From: Lampris incognitus
Lineage: Eukaryota > Chordata > Actinopteri > Lampriformes > Lampridae
Direction of reading: 5' to 3'
DNA: 64,000 nucleotides
Assembly (NCBI RefSeq): GCF_029633865.1
Contig: NC_079217.1
Coordinates: forward strand, 31,879,090 to 31,943,089
Below are positions 12,651-23,198 of this stretch, one piece after another (the first letter of the stretch is position 1; each line of letters begins with the position of its first letter). The position numbers and the translations under genes are program-made. A model generated the notes under the pieces. The model saw nothing but the letters and a program-made list of their open reading frames with translations. It made no database searches and was not told the DNA's origin.

Positions 12651-12998
12651 ATTCAACAAAGAAAAACACATAGTATACGTATGTTGCCCCTTGTCAAGCC
12701 CCTAATTTCGGTGGACAGCAACCAATGAGAAGAGGAAACATTTGAACTATTACAACCAATGGGGTAGGTACTTACAATGCACAGCAACCAATGATGGGGT
12801 AGAAAACGTTACAACCAATGGGGTAAGGGGTTGGGGCTTTTTTTTTTTTTTTTGCAAAAGCATTTAAAGGACCAGGGCACTGTTGAAATAGCATACATTT
12901 AGAATATAACAAGGTAACATCGAATGGGGTAATTTATGTATATCATATAGTGGGGTGGTGTTGGGGCACAGTTGGAAGGGCAGGCAGTAAAAAAAAAA

Positions 12999-12999
12999 A

Positions 13000-13035
<36 letters not shown>

Positions 13036-13183
13036 TGAGAGAGAGTTGTTTTTTGTTTTGTATTTTTTTCCGAAACCATCAATGGTGTTGTTTTAAGTGC
13101 TCATCTAATGAGGAGCGGAATATCAATACAGATGCAGGAAGAAAAAAAAAAGTTTTAATACTTTTTTCCTGCATCTGTATTGA
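12999..13183 (-). mobile_element. Nested Penelope-like terminal fragment with hairpin
   Basis: It interrupts the 3' UTR of Penelope-like element I. From left to right: (TA)n 13001-13020, (GA)n 13021-13045, a minus-oriented terminal block 13065-13122, then a perfect 18-bp inverted repeat (13123-13140 with 13166-13183). The host UTR resumes on both sides when compared with the copy at 28843-29887. Confidence 0.6.
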
Positions 13184-13227
13184 AAAATACAACATCTAAT
13201 AAATGTCTCACGTGTATAATCTAATGG

Positions 13228-14610
13228 CTAATGGGGGGGTGATAAAGACATTTTACTTGTAGTTACAAAGAATATATTTTTTCGGTGTCTACAACTGGTG
13301 GGCAATTCGTTTCTACTATTCAAGGTAGACATATCAGGTCTGCAAATAATAAAATAATTTTCTGCCAAGCACAGGTTACAGCTTTTGCCACTAATTGAAT
13401 ATGCATTGCTTTCTGCAAGGATTTTCCTGTTTCCAGGCTGAAAACTCACCTTTTTAAGAACTACTACCCTGTTACTTGTTCTTAGCACTTATTGTATTCA
13501 CTCATTAAAAAAACAAAAAAAACCTCTTTCTTGCACTTTTACTTTAGCACTGGTTTTGCTCTTAGATGCTTCTTTAGAAGCACTTATGACCTCTGATGAC
13601 TAGTAGTTCTCCTGATTTCCTACGTTAAATGCACTTATTATAAGTCATTTTGAGTAACCGATATTATTGTCTGCCAATGACCAAATGTGGCAGCTCGAAG
13701 CCATTGCATTTCTTGAATACTCATTCCTGAATTCCTGAAGCTACTCATATGGGTGTTAAACCTAATTTTGAAAGGGCCCTCTGTTAATCCAATGTAAGTG
13801 TCCACATTGCAGTTGTCTTCGCTTGTCACTGATGCCCAGTAGATGACTCCCTCTGTCTGGCATTTTCCTTCAAGAGGGCATGATGCCTTAACATGGCATT
13901 TGCAGTTGGAGGTGCTTGGTTGTGGTGAGGGGGTCTGTGCCTTGGTCATAATGCTTGTGTTGGGGGATGAAATAACCTGCTGAACATTTGGCATGCAGCT
14001 GTAGCTAATTTTGACTGTGTTCCTGTTGAATAGTTTTCTCAATTGATGGCCTGGGGTAAAGCACTCATCCAAAAGAGTGAAAAATAGTTTTCCGATATTA
14101 GAGGCCACGGTGTGGCTGTAGTATATAGGGAGGATTATACCACGTGATGTTCCGCCTTCTGCTGTGTTTTTTTTTTTTGGTGGCTGTCACTAGTCGACGG
14201 TAGACTGTACTTAAGCCTGAAATTATATCCACATTTTTGTAAGGCTTCTTGGTATGGGGAGGGGGGAGCTGCTTCGTTAAAGATGTCTTCGCTGGATCAT
14301 AAACATGAGAGTCTCTTATTTATGCTCACTGGGATATTTTTCAAGATAGAGGGTGGATGATTGCTTTCTCTGTGAATGTATTGCAGTGTATTATTGGGCT
14401 TCATGTATGGCCTGTATGTACCATTTTAAGGTCTAATGAGATGTAAAGGAAGTCAATTTGGTTTTTGTTAGCCTCAATTGACATTTTAGTCCATTGCTTG
14501 TGAATATACTACACATTTTATTTTTTATTCGCTTGACTTCTCTTACTGGTTTGTTGCAGACTGCCAGCCCATTGTCTCTATATAGCCTGACGTTAATGTC
14601 GAGGACCTGT
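13228..14610 (-). pseudogene. Penelope-like RT C-terminus plus GIY-YIG endonuclease
   Basis: Near 14600 the frame reads LYRDNGLAVCNK, then [20 protein letters not shown] near 14390, and ITWYNPPY near 14130 (all in the RT C-terminal region). Next come VKISYSCMPNVQQVIS and the zinc-like cysteine cluster (CKCHVKASCPLEGKC) at 13850-13910. The GIY-YIG endonuclease core is TYIGLTEGPFKIRF (13755-13800), and the tail is CNLCLAENYFIICRPDMSTL (13310-13380). Penelope-like elements join this RT and endonuclease in one protein. Frameshifts and stops separate the pieces, and the RT catalytic core lies beyond the truncation, so the copy is dead. Confidence 0.85.
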
Positions 14611-14616
14611 AGTTGG

Positions 14617-14657
14617 GAGTGCGCGACGCACGAAACAAGCTTGTACCGCCATGTATT
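14617..14657 (+). ncRNA. Hammerhead ribozyme relic c (5'-truncated)
   Basis: Stem II is perfect (gtgcg-cga-cgcac), GAAAC is intact, and stem III is the self-complementary acaagcttgt with A at the cleavage position. CTGATGA and the 5' strand of stem I are replaced at the inversion junction, so it cannot fold fully. Confidence 0.6.
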
Positions 14658-14750
14658 AAAAGTGTTTTTCCTACATCAATATTGATATTCTGCTCCTCAT
14701 TTGTTGAGCACTTTTATCAACACCATTGATGGTTTCCAAAAAAACAAAAC
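14617..14750 (+). mobile_element. Inverted Penelope-like terminal repeat
   Basis: A plus-oriented terminal repeat sits at the 5' end of the minus-oriented element I. It has a partial hammerhead, tgtattaaaagtgtttttcctacatc, then attctgctcctcatttgttg and accattgatggtttcc. Confidence 0.65.
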
Positions 14751-14755
14751 GAGAA

Positions 14756-15390
14756 ATGGGCAGGAGTAAAGACCTGAGCAACTTTGACAAGGGTCAAATT
14801 GTTATGGTCAGATGACTGGGTCAGAGCATCTCTGAAACGGCAAGGCTCCCGATCAGCAGTGGTGTGTACCTACCGACAGTGGTCAGAAGAGGGACAAACC
14901 AGCGACAGGGTGTTGGGCGTCTAAGTCTAATCAATGTGCGAGGGCAATGAAGGCTATCCGGTCCTGTCTGAACCGACAGATGGTCTACTGTGGCACAACA
15001 ACAACATCAACTTAGTTATGTATAGCGCCTTTCAAGGAACTCAAGGACGCTTTACACTCGATAAGAACAAAAAAATATATATATTACACACACAAGGCAC
15101 AAGTCACAGAAAATTTTAGTAATGATTACGAGAGGAATGTGCCACAACACAGAGTTGTTTGAGTTGCTACAACACAGCATTGTTGCACCCTGCTGTGTAT
15201 GGGGCTGCATAGCAGCAGGCAGGTCAGAGTGCACATGATGACCCCCATCCACATTGGAAAGCACTTACAATGTGCACGCAAGTGTCTGAACTTGAACCTT
15301 GGAGCAGTGGAAAGAAGTTGCCTGGTCCAATGAGTCCCATGTTCTTTTAAATCACATGGAGGGCCATGTATGTGTGCACTGTTTACCTAG
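14756..15390 (+). pseudogene. Tc1 transposase relic, family 3
   Basis: It begins [19 protein letters not shown] and continues LGQSISETARL, the first helix-turn-helix of the family also seen at 37674-38560. It is split by about 125 bp of unrelated sequence at 14996-15120. It resumes near 15125 with the region before the first catalytic Asp and fades out near 15390. Stops and frameshifts are frequent. No terminal repeats were found, and the left end is fused to Penelope-like sequence. Confidence 0.7.
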
Positions 15391-15501
15391 GGAAGTGATG
15401 GCATGTGTGTCCACACTAATTGGGACAGGGACCTAGGGAGAGTGGATCTCCAGATGCTCCTCCCTGCCTCTGTACCCCTGGGTTACATCAGTCCTCAGAG
15501 A

Positions 15502-15545
<44 letters not shown>

Positions 15546-16114
15546 ACTTCATTGGTGTCACAGTGTAGCTCTAGGGAAGGCACCAAGAAGATGAAAGAGA
15601 AAAGACAAGGAGCGAGGAAGAGTCAGTGTGAAAAAGACAGAGGAAGCGAGATTGAGTTAAGAAAAGGCTAAATGAAAGCCAAAATTCACATTTGTAACGC
15701 CACAAAAATGAGTCAACTTGATGTCAGAAGCTGTTTGAGAACACAACCACCAGGAGGCAACTCTATTGACTTGGTGCTGAACAGCAAGCTGTGCTGCAGG
15801 CTTTATATATGTAGTGACAAACCACACTGTGGCTTTTAGCAGGCTCAAGAAGAGATAAGCAGCTAGAAACAAAGGAAGACCACATTAGCTTGGAAAGGGG
15901 GGTGCAGCCCCCCTAGTGGAGGGTGCACCCCACCCACCCCAGTAGTGGCAGGTGGCTGTGTAACATCTTAGACCTAACAGTATGCCTAACTTTTCCTAAC
16001 ATACAAATGCAAAAAAAATAAAACATACATTTATTTTGAATAGTGGACTTGGGCTGCGTGGAATGTACATTGTTAATAATAAAGTGAGCAAAGTGAGTAC
16101 TAAATTGTCCCCCA
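15391..16114. other. Non-coding interval with (CA)n
   Basis: A (CA)n tract lies at 15505-15545. Nothing else is recognisable. The frames across it are short or are products of the repeat. Confidence 0.5.
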
Positions 16115-16260
16115 TAGGTGTGAATGTGTCGGCCCTGTGATCATGGACTGGTAGCCTGTCCAGGATGTCTCCCTGCCTGCCGCCCAATGACTGCTGGGAT
16201 AGGCTTCAGCATCCCGCCACCACGATTGGGATAAGCAGCTTGGATAATGGATGGTTGGAA
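16115..16260 (+). repeat. SINE 3' part
   Basis: It matches the 3' half of the SINE at 33328-33622: ggccctgtgat, ggactggtagcctgtccagg, gcccaatgactgctggga and ending ggataatggatgg. The tRNA-like head is missing, as expected for a 5'-truncated retroposed copy. Confidence 0.8.
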
Positions 16261-16328
16261 GTGAGTAAATACTCCATTCCAAATCTGCTACACACACACA
16301 CCTTACAAACAAAACAATGACTTCATAC

Positions 16329-16714
16329 TGTTGCGACTGTGGGAGGCGGTCACTCTGACTGTCGGTGGTTCTGCACTGGGGGAGCACAATGGCTGATGGG
16401 ATTGTTAATGTTAGATTTAAAATTGTGTTTTAATGATGTGGTGTTCATGTGGTTATTCTTGTGTTGTTGTTTTGGGGTTTGACTCAGATTATGTAGGAGA
16501 CCATTTACTGACTAACTGACTGTAGGACCGTAATGGCACTGATGTCGCCACTTGGGACATGGGGGTGACTCGTTATGTTGTTATCAGTTCTGGTCCATTC
16601 TGGTCGATGTGAATAAAGAGCACTCTCGGGGTCGTGCAGTGTATGGGGCATGGGAGTTGCGATTAAAAAGAGATCTCTGCCTATCGACTTATTCTTCCAC
16701 GCTGGCCCGCCACA
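16329..16714. mobile_element. Candidate solo LTR with 4-bp target duplication
   Basis: This 386-bp block starts TGTTGCGACTG and ends GCCCGCCACA. It is bracketed by identical ATAC (16325-16328 and 16715-16718). It holds an AATAAA at about 16611, consistent with an LTR polyadenylation signal on the plus strand. No internal retroviral-like coding sequence adjoins it, so recombination between two LTRs is the likely origin. The family is not recognised. Confidence 0.6.
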
Positions 16715-16799
16715 ATACTTGTCATTTTAGTTGGTAGCCCCCCCACACACACACACACACTTAAAACATCTTCCCGCGTGCCTGGAAGACCACGTATTG

Positions 16800-16880
16800 T
16801 TTTCCTTTGACAGAACAAAACAACAAATTGACCCAATTTCCCCTTGGGGATGAATACAGTATTATGATTCTGATTCTGAA
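16800..16880 (+). repeat. LINE 3' tail
   Basis: The sequence aatttccccttggggatgaa followed by tattatgattctgattctga is the usual 3' end of fish LINE copies that finish in a short GATTCT-type repeat. No coding part is attached. Confidence 0.55.
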
Positions 16881-16924
16881 CCTGGAACAATTCAGATAAC
16901 CTTCAAACTAGGACAATAAAGAGT

Positions 16925-17402
16925 CAGGAATAATTTTTATTCAATTCAATTCAATCTATTGCCATTAAAAACAATGTGCAGGCATATGTTAAAAATGAAA
17001 TAAGGGCTGCGGCTTCGCCAAACAATGTAAGATACACATAGACAAACACAGCAAACACAGTATAAGATACACACACATGAAGATCAAAAGCTAAAAATTA
17101 GTTAAAAAAGAGCATGAGTACAAAAATATTTAAAAATATCCACAGACATTCAGTGGGTAGCCAGGTTCAGGTAGGCGACAGCTTGGGGAAAGAAGTTGTT
17201 TTTGAGCCTGGTAGTGCGGGCTCTGAGGCTCCTGTAGCGCCTCCCAGAGTGCAGGGGGGAGAACAGTCCATGGTTGGGGTTGGTGGGATTTCCGCTGATG
17301 CTGAGACCCCTTTGAAGGCAACGTTTGTGATAAATGTCTTTTATGGCTGGGAGCTGGGTACCGGTGATATGCTAGGCCGCCTTGATGACCCATTTTAAGC
17401 AG
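16925..17402 (-). pseudogene. LINE RT C-terminal tail
   Basis: Minus strand, stop at 17150-17152. The frame reads ITGTQLPAIKDIYHKRCLQR, then PTNPNHGLFSPLHSGRRY and ARTTRLKNNFFPQAVAYLN. This is the thumb/C-terminal block seen at the end of L2- and Rex-like reverse transcriptases. A TAG stands where the family usually has Gln, just before HITGTQ. The remainder to 16925 is its 3' untranslated region. The catalytic domain is absent, as expected of a 5'-truncated insertion. Confidence 0.75.
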
Positions 17403-18600
17403 TAAGTTTAAATAATCTAAAAAAGGGATGTCAGTTATATTATTTCATTAACCTGAGTAGTAGGAAACGTGCTAATATAATTATTCTAACCATAGTAGTT
17501 TGGCTCCAATGTCAACCCAATATAGCGACAAAGCCAATAGATTTTTACCTGAAATTAGAGATGGTAGTTTTTATGTAATACCATGACAAAGCATAGGGGT
17601 GATTTCCTCAAGAGACCACCTTACATTCTGTGCCTGAGACATAGACATGTATTAAGGTGAGATAAATTTGTCATCTTGAAAATCTGAAAACACTAGATGA
17701 ACACTTTCACAAAGAAAAGGGCAGATAAACAGTTCTTGGGTAGGTTAATCTGTGCTATTTTCCATATCTGTATAGAAGCAACTTTTTTTTTTCCAGTATT
17801 GATTTCAGACTGTAATGTGACATTGAGCTGGTCGTTCTGATGAGGATTTTTCACAAAAGAGTATTTTATCCATTTGGTTTCTTAACAATGGTATTGAAGA
17901 TAATATGATCAGTACATATGGTACACATGTCAGGGGTTGAGCAACTCACATCTTAAATAACAACCCCACCTGTGGGAACCCACTAAAATAAAACAAGTTC
18001 TGTCATATAACACATTTTATCATATTTCAAGTTCATCTTTCACTCCTCAACAGTCAGTGTTAAGTAAATGCTACATACATTGTATTATGTTACATTGTAT
18101 TTCAATGCAAATATAAATTCCTCCCAATTTCAGACACTGAACGCAACAAGATTAGTTTAACATTGAAAGCCAGACACTGAAATGCAATTGTGTTCATAAC
18201 CCAAACCCTGATGTATTGTTGGCCGGTCTCTTATCCTGGTTAAAGGGGGGACAAAAGCCATGTTAAACTGATAATGTGAATATTTTTTTCATTTAGTATC
18301 AACTGTGGTGTTTTCTTTTTTCAGGCTGAGATGTAAAGCAAAGCTGGCTTAGAGGTTCCATTCAATTTGGTATGTTGAGATAAAATCCAAATATGCTGTA
18401 TGGATCCACCAGCCAGCTCCTATATCTCCCTGATGCACACATTCTCACATAAAGGCAGCAAGTAAACAATCTCTCACCAGTGTCTTTGTAACACCACAAG
18501 TCAGCTAGCTTTAGTATAAGCCCAGCAAATCACTCATTTGCTTACCCAGAACTTTTTTGCCTATTGAATAGAAGGAAATCTACTCTCGTCTGTTTTTCAT
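17403..18600. other. Non-coding interval
   Basis: Unique-looking AT-rich sequence without a supported gene, repeat or splice-bounded frame. Confidence 0.45.
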
Positions 18601-18604
18601 TTAA

Positions 18605-18608
<4 letters not shown>

Positions 18609-18697
<89 letters not shown>

Positions 18698-18739
18698 TGT
18701 ATGTATGTGTGTGTATGTATGTGTGTATGTGTGGGTGTC

Positions 18740-18773
<34 letters not shown>
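18609..18773. repeat. (GT)n microsatellite ending in (TA)n
   Basis: About 150 bp of GT with ATGT interruptions in the right half, then (TA)n at 18761-18773. It directly abuts the end of a Penelope-like copy. Confidence 0.97.
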
Positions 18774-19376
18774 AACTTTGTTAAGAGAAACACTCAACAG
18801 TAGGAAAAGTGCTCAACAAATGAGGAGCAAAATAATCCATCTGAATATAATCTGGCTAATAATCTGGATTTATATATATATATATAAAATCCAGTGAGTC
18901 AAGTAAATTCGTTATGAGATGGTACAAGCCTGTTTCATGCCATAAGCAATCATCAGCTGTTAACAAAGCTACTGTGAAAGAACATACCATTATTTGCCTG
19001 ATGCACATCACGTGCACAGCGTCCAATGGGGAAGGGAGAGGTGCAACAGTCCAATGGGGGGTTGGTATTTGTCTGTTGGCATGATTTATTTATAATTAAA
19101 AAATAGGTGCTTGTATCTATGTCTGCAACTGCTGGCCATGAATCCTGTTATTCAACGAGGACATTTGTAGTTTGCAAATGATAAAATATTTTTCAGTTAT
19201 ACATAGATTGCACATTTTACTGCTTGTTGAATATGCCCTGTTCTTTGAGAGGATTTTCTGGGTGGTTGAATAATTAATGTTTCTGTCCGCCAATGACCAA
19301 ATATAATGGCTTAAATATGTTACATTCTTTAAACGGTTGTTTCTAAAGTTTGTTTAAACGGTTGTTTCTATATACT
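18774..19376 (-). mobile_element. Penelope-like element IV (5'-truncated)
   Basis: On the minus strand, remnants of the endonuclease C-terminus (19090-19330, same tail as FIICKPEMSTLN in the 30.0-30.7 kb copy) are followed by the 3' UTR, a hammerhead motif and the terminal block ending near 18774. It belongs to the same subfamily as the copy at 29905-31003. A short (TA)n lies inside at 18871-18886, and a 21-bp tandem duplication (ttaaacggttgtttcta units) is at about 19333-19370. Confidence 0.75.
18915..18965 (-). ncRNA. Hammerhead ribozyme relic d
   Basis: On the minus strand: aacag, intact CTGATGA, stem II ttgc-ttatg-gca, intact GAAAC, stem III acaggcttgt and GTA cleavage triplet. Only the 3' strand of stem I (ccatc) no longer pairs with aacag. 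The core is intact but stem I is weakened. Confidence 0.7.
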
Positions 19377-19381
19377 ATATA

Positions 19382-21020
19382 CAGTGCATCTGGAAAGTAT
19401 TCACACCCCTTCACTTTCCCCACATTTTGTTATGTTACAGCCTTATTCCAAAATGGATTAAATTCCTTTTTTTTCTCATCAATCTGCACACAATACCCCA
19501 TAATGACAAAGTGAAAAAGGTTTTGTAGAAATTTTTGCAAATTTATTAAAAATAAAAAACAGAAATATTGCATGTACATAAGTATTCACACCCTTTGCTA
19601 TGACACTCAAAATTGAGCTCAGGTTCATCCTGTTTCCTCTGATCATCCTTGAGATGTTTCTACATCTTGACTGGAGTCCACCTGTAGTAAATTCAATGGA
19701 TTGGACATGATTTGCAAAGGCACACACCTGTCTATATAAGGTCCCACTGTTGAACGTGCATGTCAGAGCAGAAACCAAGCCATGAAGTGAAAGGAGTTGT
19801 CTGTTGACCTCCGAGACAGGATTGTATCAAGGCACAGATCTGGGGAAGGGTACAAAAAAATTTCTACATCTTTGAAGGTCCAGAAGAGCACAGTGGTCTC
19901 CATCATTCGTAAATGGAAGAAGTTTGGATCCACCAGGACTCTTCCTAGAGCTGACCACCTAGCCAAACTGAGCAATCGGGGGAGAAGGGCCTTGGTCAGG
20001 GAGGTGACCAAGAACCAGATGGTCACTCTGACAGAGCTCCAGCATTCCTCTGTAGAGATGGGAGAACCTTCCAGAAGGACAGCCATCTCTGCAGCACTCC
20101 ATACAATCAGGCCTTTATGGAAGAGTGGCCAGACGGAAGCCTCTGCTCAGTAAAAGGCACATGACAGCCCGCTTGGAGTTTGCCAGAAAGCACCTAAAGG
20201 ACTCTCAGACCATGAGAAACAAGATTCTCTGGTCTGATGAAACCAAGATTGAACTCTTTGGCCTGAATGCCAAACGTCACATCTGGAGGAAACCAGGCAC
20301 CTCTCATCACCTTGCTAATACCATCCCTACAGTGAAGCATGGTGGTGGCAGCATCATGCTGTGGGGATGTTCTTCAGCAGCAGGAACTGGGAGACTAGTC
20401 AGGATCGAGGGAAAGATGAATGGAGCAAAGTACAGGGAGATCCTTGATGTAAACCTGCTCCAGAGCACTCAGGACCTCAGACTGGGGCAAAGGTTTACCT
20501 TTCAACACGACAACGACCCTAAGCACACAGCCAAGACAACGAAGGAGTGGCTTCGGGACAAGTCTGTGAATGTCCTTGAGTGGCCCAGCCAAAGCCCAGA
20601 CTTGAACCCCATTGAACATCTCTGGAAAGACCTGAAAATAGCTGTGCAGCGATGCTCCCCATCTAACCTTACAGAGCTTGAGAGGATCTGCAGAGAAGAA
20701 TGGGAGAAATACCCCAAATATAGGTGTGCCAAGCTTGTAGCTTCATACCCAAGAAGACTTGAGGCTGTAATCGCTGCCAAGGGTGCCTCAACCAAGTACT
20801 GAGTAAAGGGTGTGAATACTTATGTACATGCAATATTTCAAGTTTTTATTTTTAATACATTTGCAAAAAATTTCTACAAAACCTTTTTCGCTTTGTCATT
20901 ATGGGGTATTATATCTAGATTGATGAGAAAAAAAAGGAATTTAATCCATTTTGTAATAAGGCTGTAACATAACAAAATGTGGGGAAAGTGAAGGGGTGTA
21001 AATACTTTCCGGATGCACTG
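19382..21020 (+). mobile_element. Tc1/mariner element, family 2, copy E
   Basis: It begins CAGTGCATCTGGAAAG at 19382 and ends at 21020. The TA target is present at both sides (19380-19381, 21021-21022). The terminal repeats are about 200 bp, as in copy D. Confidence 0.95.
19782..20802 (+). pseudogene. Tc1 transposase, start-proximal stop and frameshift
   Basis: The initiator ATG (about 19782) is followed by AAG and then TGA where copy D has TCA, so translation stops at codon 3. A 1-nt insertion near 20101 (ctccatacaatc against ctccaccaatc) then shifts the frame. After that, 226 codons are open to KGASTKY. All three catalytic residues are present: [21 protein letters not shown] and [13 protein letters not shown]. 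Its lesions differ from those of copy D, so the two copies decayed independently. Confidence 0.92.
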
Positions 21021-21030
21021 TATATGTGTG

Positions 21031-22257
21031 TGTACAAAAGTATTGGGACCTGGCCATTACACCTACAGGAGCTTTTATGACATCCCATTCTAAATCCATA
21101 GGCATTGATATGGAGTTGGTCCCCCCTTTGCGGCTATAACAGCTTCCACTCTTCTGGCGAGGCTTTCCACAAGATTTTGGAGTCTGTCTGTGGTAATTTT
21201 TGCCCATTCATCAAGAAGAGCATTTGTGAGGTCAGGGATTGATGTTGGACGAGAAGACCGGACTCGCAATCTCTGTTCTAGTTCATCCCAAAGGTGTTCG
21301 ATTAGGTTGAGGTCAGGGCTCTGTGCGGGCCAGTCGAAGTTCTTCCACACCAACCTCACCCAACCATGTCTTAATGGACCTTGCTTTGTGCACTGGGGCA
21401 CAGTCATGCTGGAACAGAAGCGAGCCCTCCCCAAACTGTTCCCACAAAGTTTGAAGCATAGAATTATTCAAAATGTCTTGGTATGCTGAAGCATTAAGAC
21501 TTCCCTTCACTGGAACTAAGGGGCTAAGCCCAACGCCTGAAAAACAACCCCATACCATTATCCCTCCTCCACCAAACTTTACAGTTGGCACAATGCAGTC
21601 AGGCAGGTAACGTTCTCCTGGCATCCGCCAAACCCAGACTCATCCATCAGACTGCCAGACAGAGAACCGTGATTCGTCACTCCACAGAACACGTTTCCAC
21701 TGCTCCAGAGTCCAGTGGCAGCGTGCTTTACACCTCTCCATCCGACGCTTGGCATTGTGTGATGTAAAGCTTGCATACAGCTGCTCGGTCATGGAAACCC
21801 ATCCCATGAAGCTCCCAGCGCACAGTTTTTGTGCTGATGTTAATGCCAGAGGAAGTTTGGAACTTGCAGTTATTGAGTCAACAGAGTGTTTGCGACTTTA
21901 CACTCTATGCACCTCAGCACTCTTTGACCTCGCTGTGGGACTTTACGTGGTCTGCCACTTCATGGCTGAGTTGCTGTTGTTCCTAAATGCTTCCACTTCT
22001 CAATAATACCACTTAGAGTTGACAGTGGAATATCCAGCAGGGAAGAAATTTCACAAACTGACTTATTGCAAAGGTGGCATCCTATGACAGTACTATGCTT
22101 GAATTCACTGAGCTCTTCAGAACGACCCATTCTTTCAAAAATGTTTGTAAATGCAGACTGCATGGCTAGCTGCTTGATTTTATACACCTGTGGCAATGGA
22201 TCTGAATGAAACACCTGAATTCAATGATTAAGAAGTGTGTCCCAAAACTTCTGTACA
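21031..22257 (-). mobile_element. Tc1/mariner element, family 4
   Basis: The ends are tgtacaaaagtattgggacc (21031) and its imperfect inverse finishing cttctgtaca at 22257. The element starts 11 bp after copy E, so the two lie almost head to tail. The flanks are GT- and CA-rich, so the TA duplication is unclear. Confidence 0.85.
21090..22130 (-). pseudogene. Tc1 transposase relic, family 4
   Basis: It starts at 22130 (MGRSEELSEF) with the first helix-turn-helix (CEISSLLDIPLSTLSGIIEK). Later pieces hold [34 protein letters not shown] (second Asp) and [15 protein letters not shown] (Glu), ending AAKGGPTPYQ. The middle, including the first Asp region, is broken by several stops and shifts. Confidence 0.85.
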
Positions 22258-22286
22258 CACACACACACACACAAACACATATATAT

Positions 22287-23131
22287 TAGTGGTGGGACTT
22301 GATTAAAAAAATTAATCGAATTAATTATGGGCTTTGTAATTAATTAATCATAATTAATCGCATTTTAATCGCATATCGATATTTGACACCAGAAGCAACA
22401 TTTTTCAATTCAAACAGGTCTTGGTAGATGACTAAATCAATGAATAGACACATACATAAGTTTAAACAACAAAATCCTGTTTATTTTGTTCAAAACAAGC
22501 TTGTTTTGTAAACACAGTACTTTTTGTAACCCCTGATCTTCTACCACTGAAAGTGGTCTACAGTCCACAGCAATCCATTTCGCCAGTGAGTTTGTTAATT
22601 TATCAGACGTGGACTTACTCATCTTGGCTTTGAAACCCATCATCTGGTGGAGTCGGTTGGCGACTCTGTTTGGTTGTACTAGGAGCACTAGTTTTAGCGT
22701 TAGCTCCGGTGTTCGTACTAGCTGCAGCGTGTTTCGCATTTAGGTGGTGCCGAAGGCTTGAATAACTGCGGTGGAATGCAAACTCTTTGTTGCAGAGTCT
22801 GCACACAACAGTGCTCTTATCTAGGCTTCCATCCGACCATTTTTTAAACGTAAATTTCCCATCCACAGAGCTAAGCAACGCGGTGTCATCCTTGTCGTCC
22901 ATCACATCTGTTGTTAGCATACTAACTTGTTAGCCTAACCTACTCCGCCTTCCGCTTGACTGACGTCACTCGGTGCATCGGTATAATCCGTATGCCAGAA
23001 ACGAGTTCACTGAGAAGTGTTCCATGTTGACTGGAGTGTAAAAATAAAATGCGATAAAATGCGTTAATTTTTTTTAACGCCGTTATTTTTTCTATAATTA
23101 ATTATCGAATCAACGCGTTAAAGTCCCAGCC

Positions 23132-23134
<3 letters not shown>
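22287..23134 (-). mobile_element. hAT element, internally deleted, with a BED finger
   Basis: The terminal repeats are tagtggtgggactt (left) and, inverted, tagggctgggactttaacgc (right), a common fish hAT end. Subterminal AATTAATCG/GCGTTAA motifs are repeated. Both flanks are (TA)n, so the 8-bp duplication would be ATATATAT. Only the DNA-binding exon survives; the catalytic domain is missing. Confidence 0.75.
22615..22920 (-). CDS. BED-type zinc finger fragment of hAT transposase
   Basis: The frame has 101 residues. Residues 20-66 form a BED finger: FKKW, VVCRLCNKEF (C-x2-C), then SLRHHLNAKH (H-x4-H), followed by a Ser/Thr/Pro-rich linker. The start MLTTDVMDDK is plausible, and the frame ends where the deleted catalytic part would begin. 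It could bind the element's own ends if expressed, but that is untested. It may equally be a neutral remnant. Confidence 0.55.
   Translation of the reverse strand: MLTTDVMDDKDDTALLSSVDGKFTFKKWSDGSLDKSTVVCRLCNKEFAFHRSYSSLRHHLNAKHAAASTNTGANAKTSAPSTTKQSRQPTPPDDGFQSQDE

Positions 23135-23193
<59 letters not shown>
23134..23193. repeat. (TA)n microsatellite
   Basis: About 30 TA units between the hAT element and the 3' end of the L2 LINE. Confidence 0.97.

Positions 23194-23198
<5 letters not shown>

Noticed and set aside
18542..18803. Long Cys-Val or His-Thr frames across (GT)n and (CA)n tracts (also 34720-34800, 39174-39541, 38458-38721, 41588-41821)
   Set aside because: They are translations of dinucleotide repeats, open only because these units contain no stop in the given frame.
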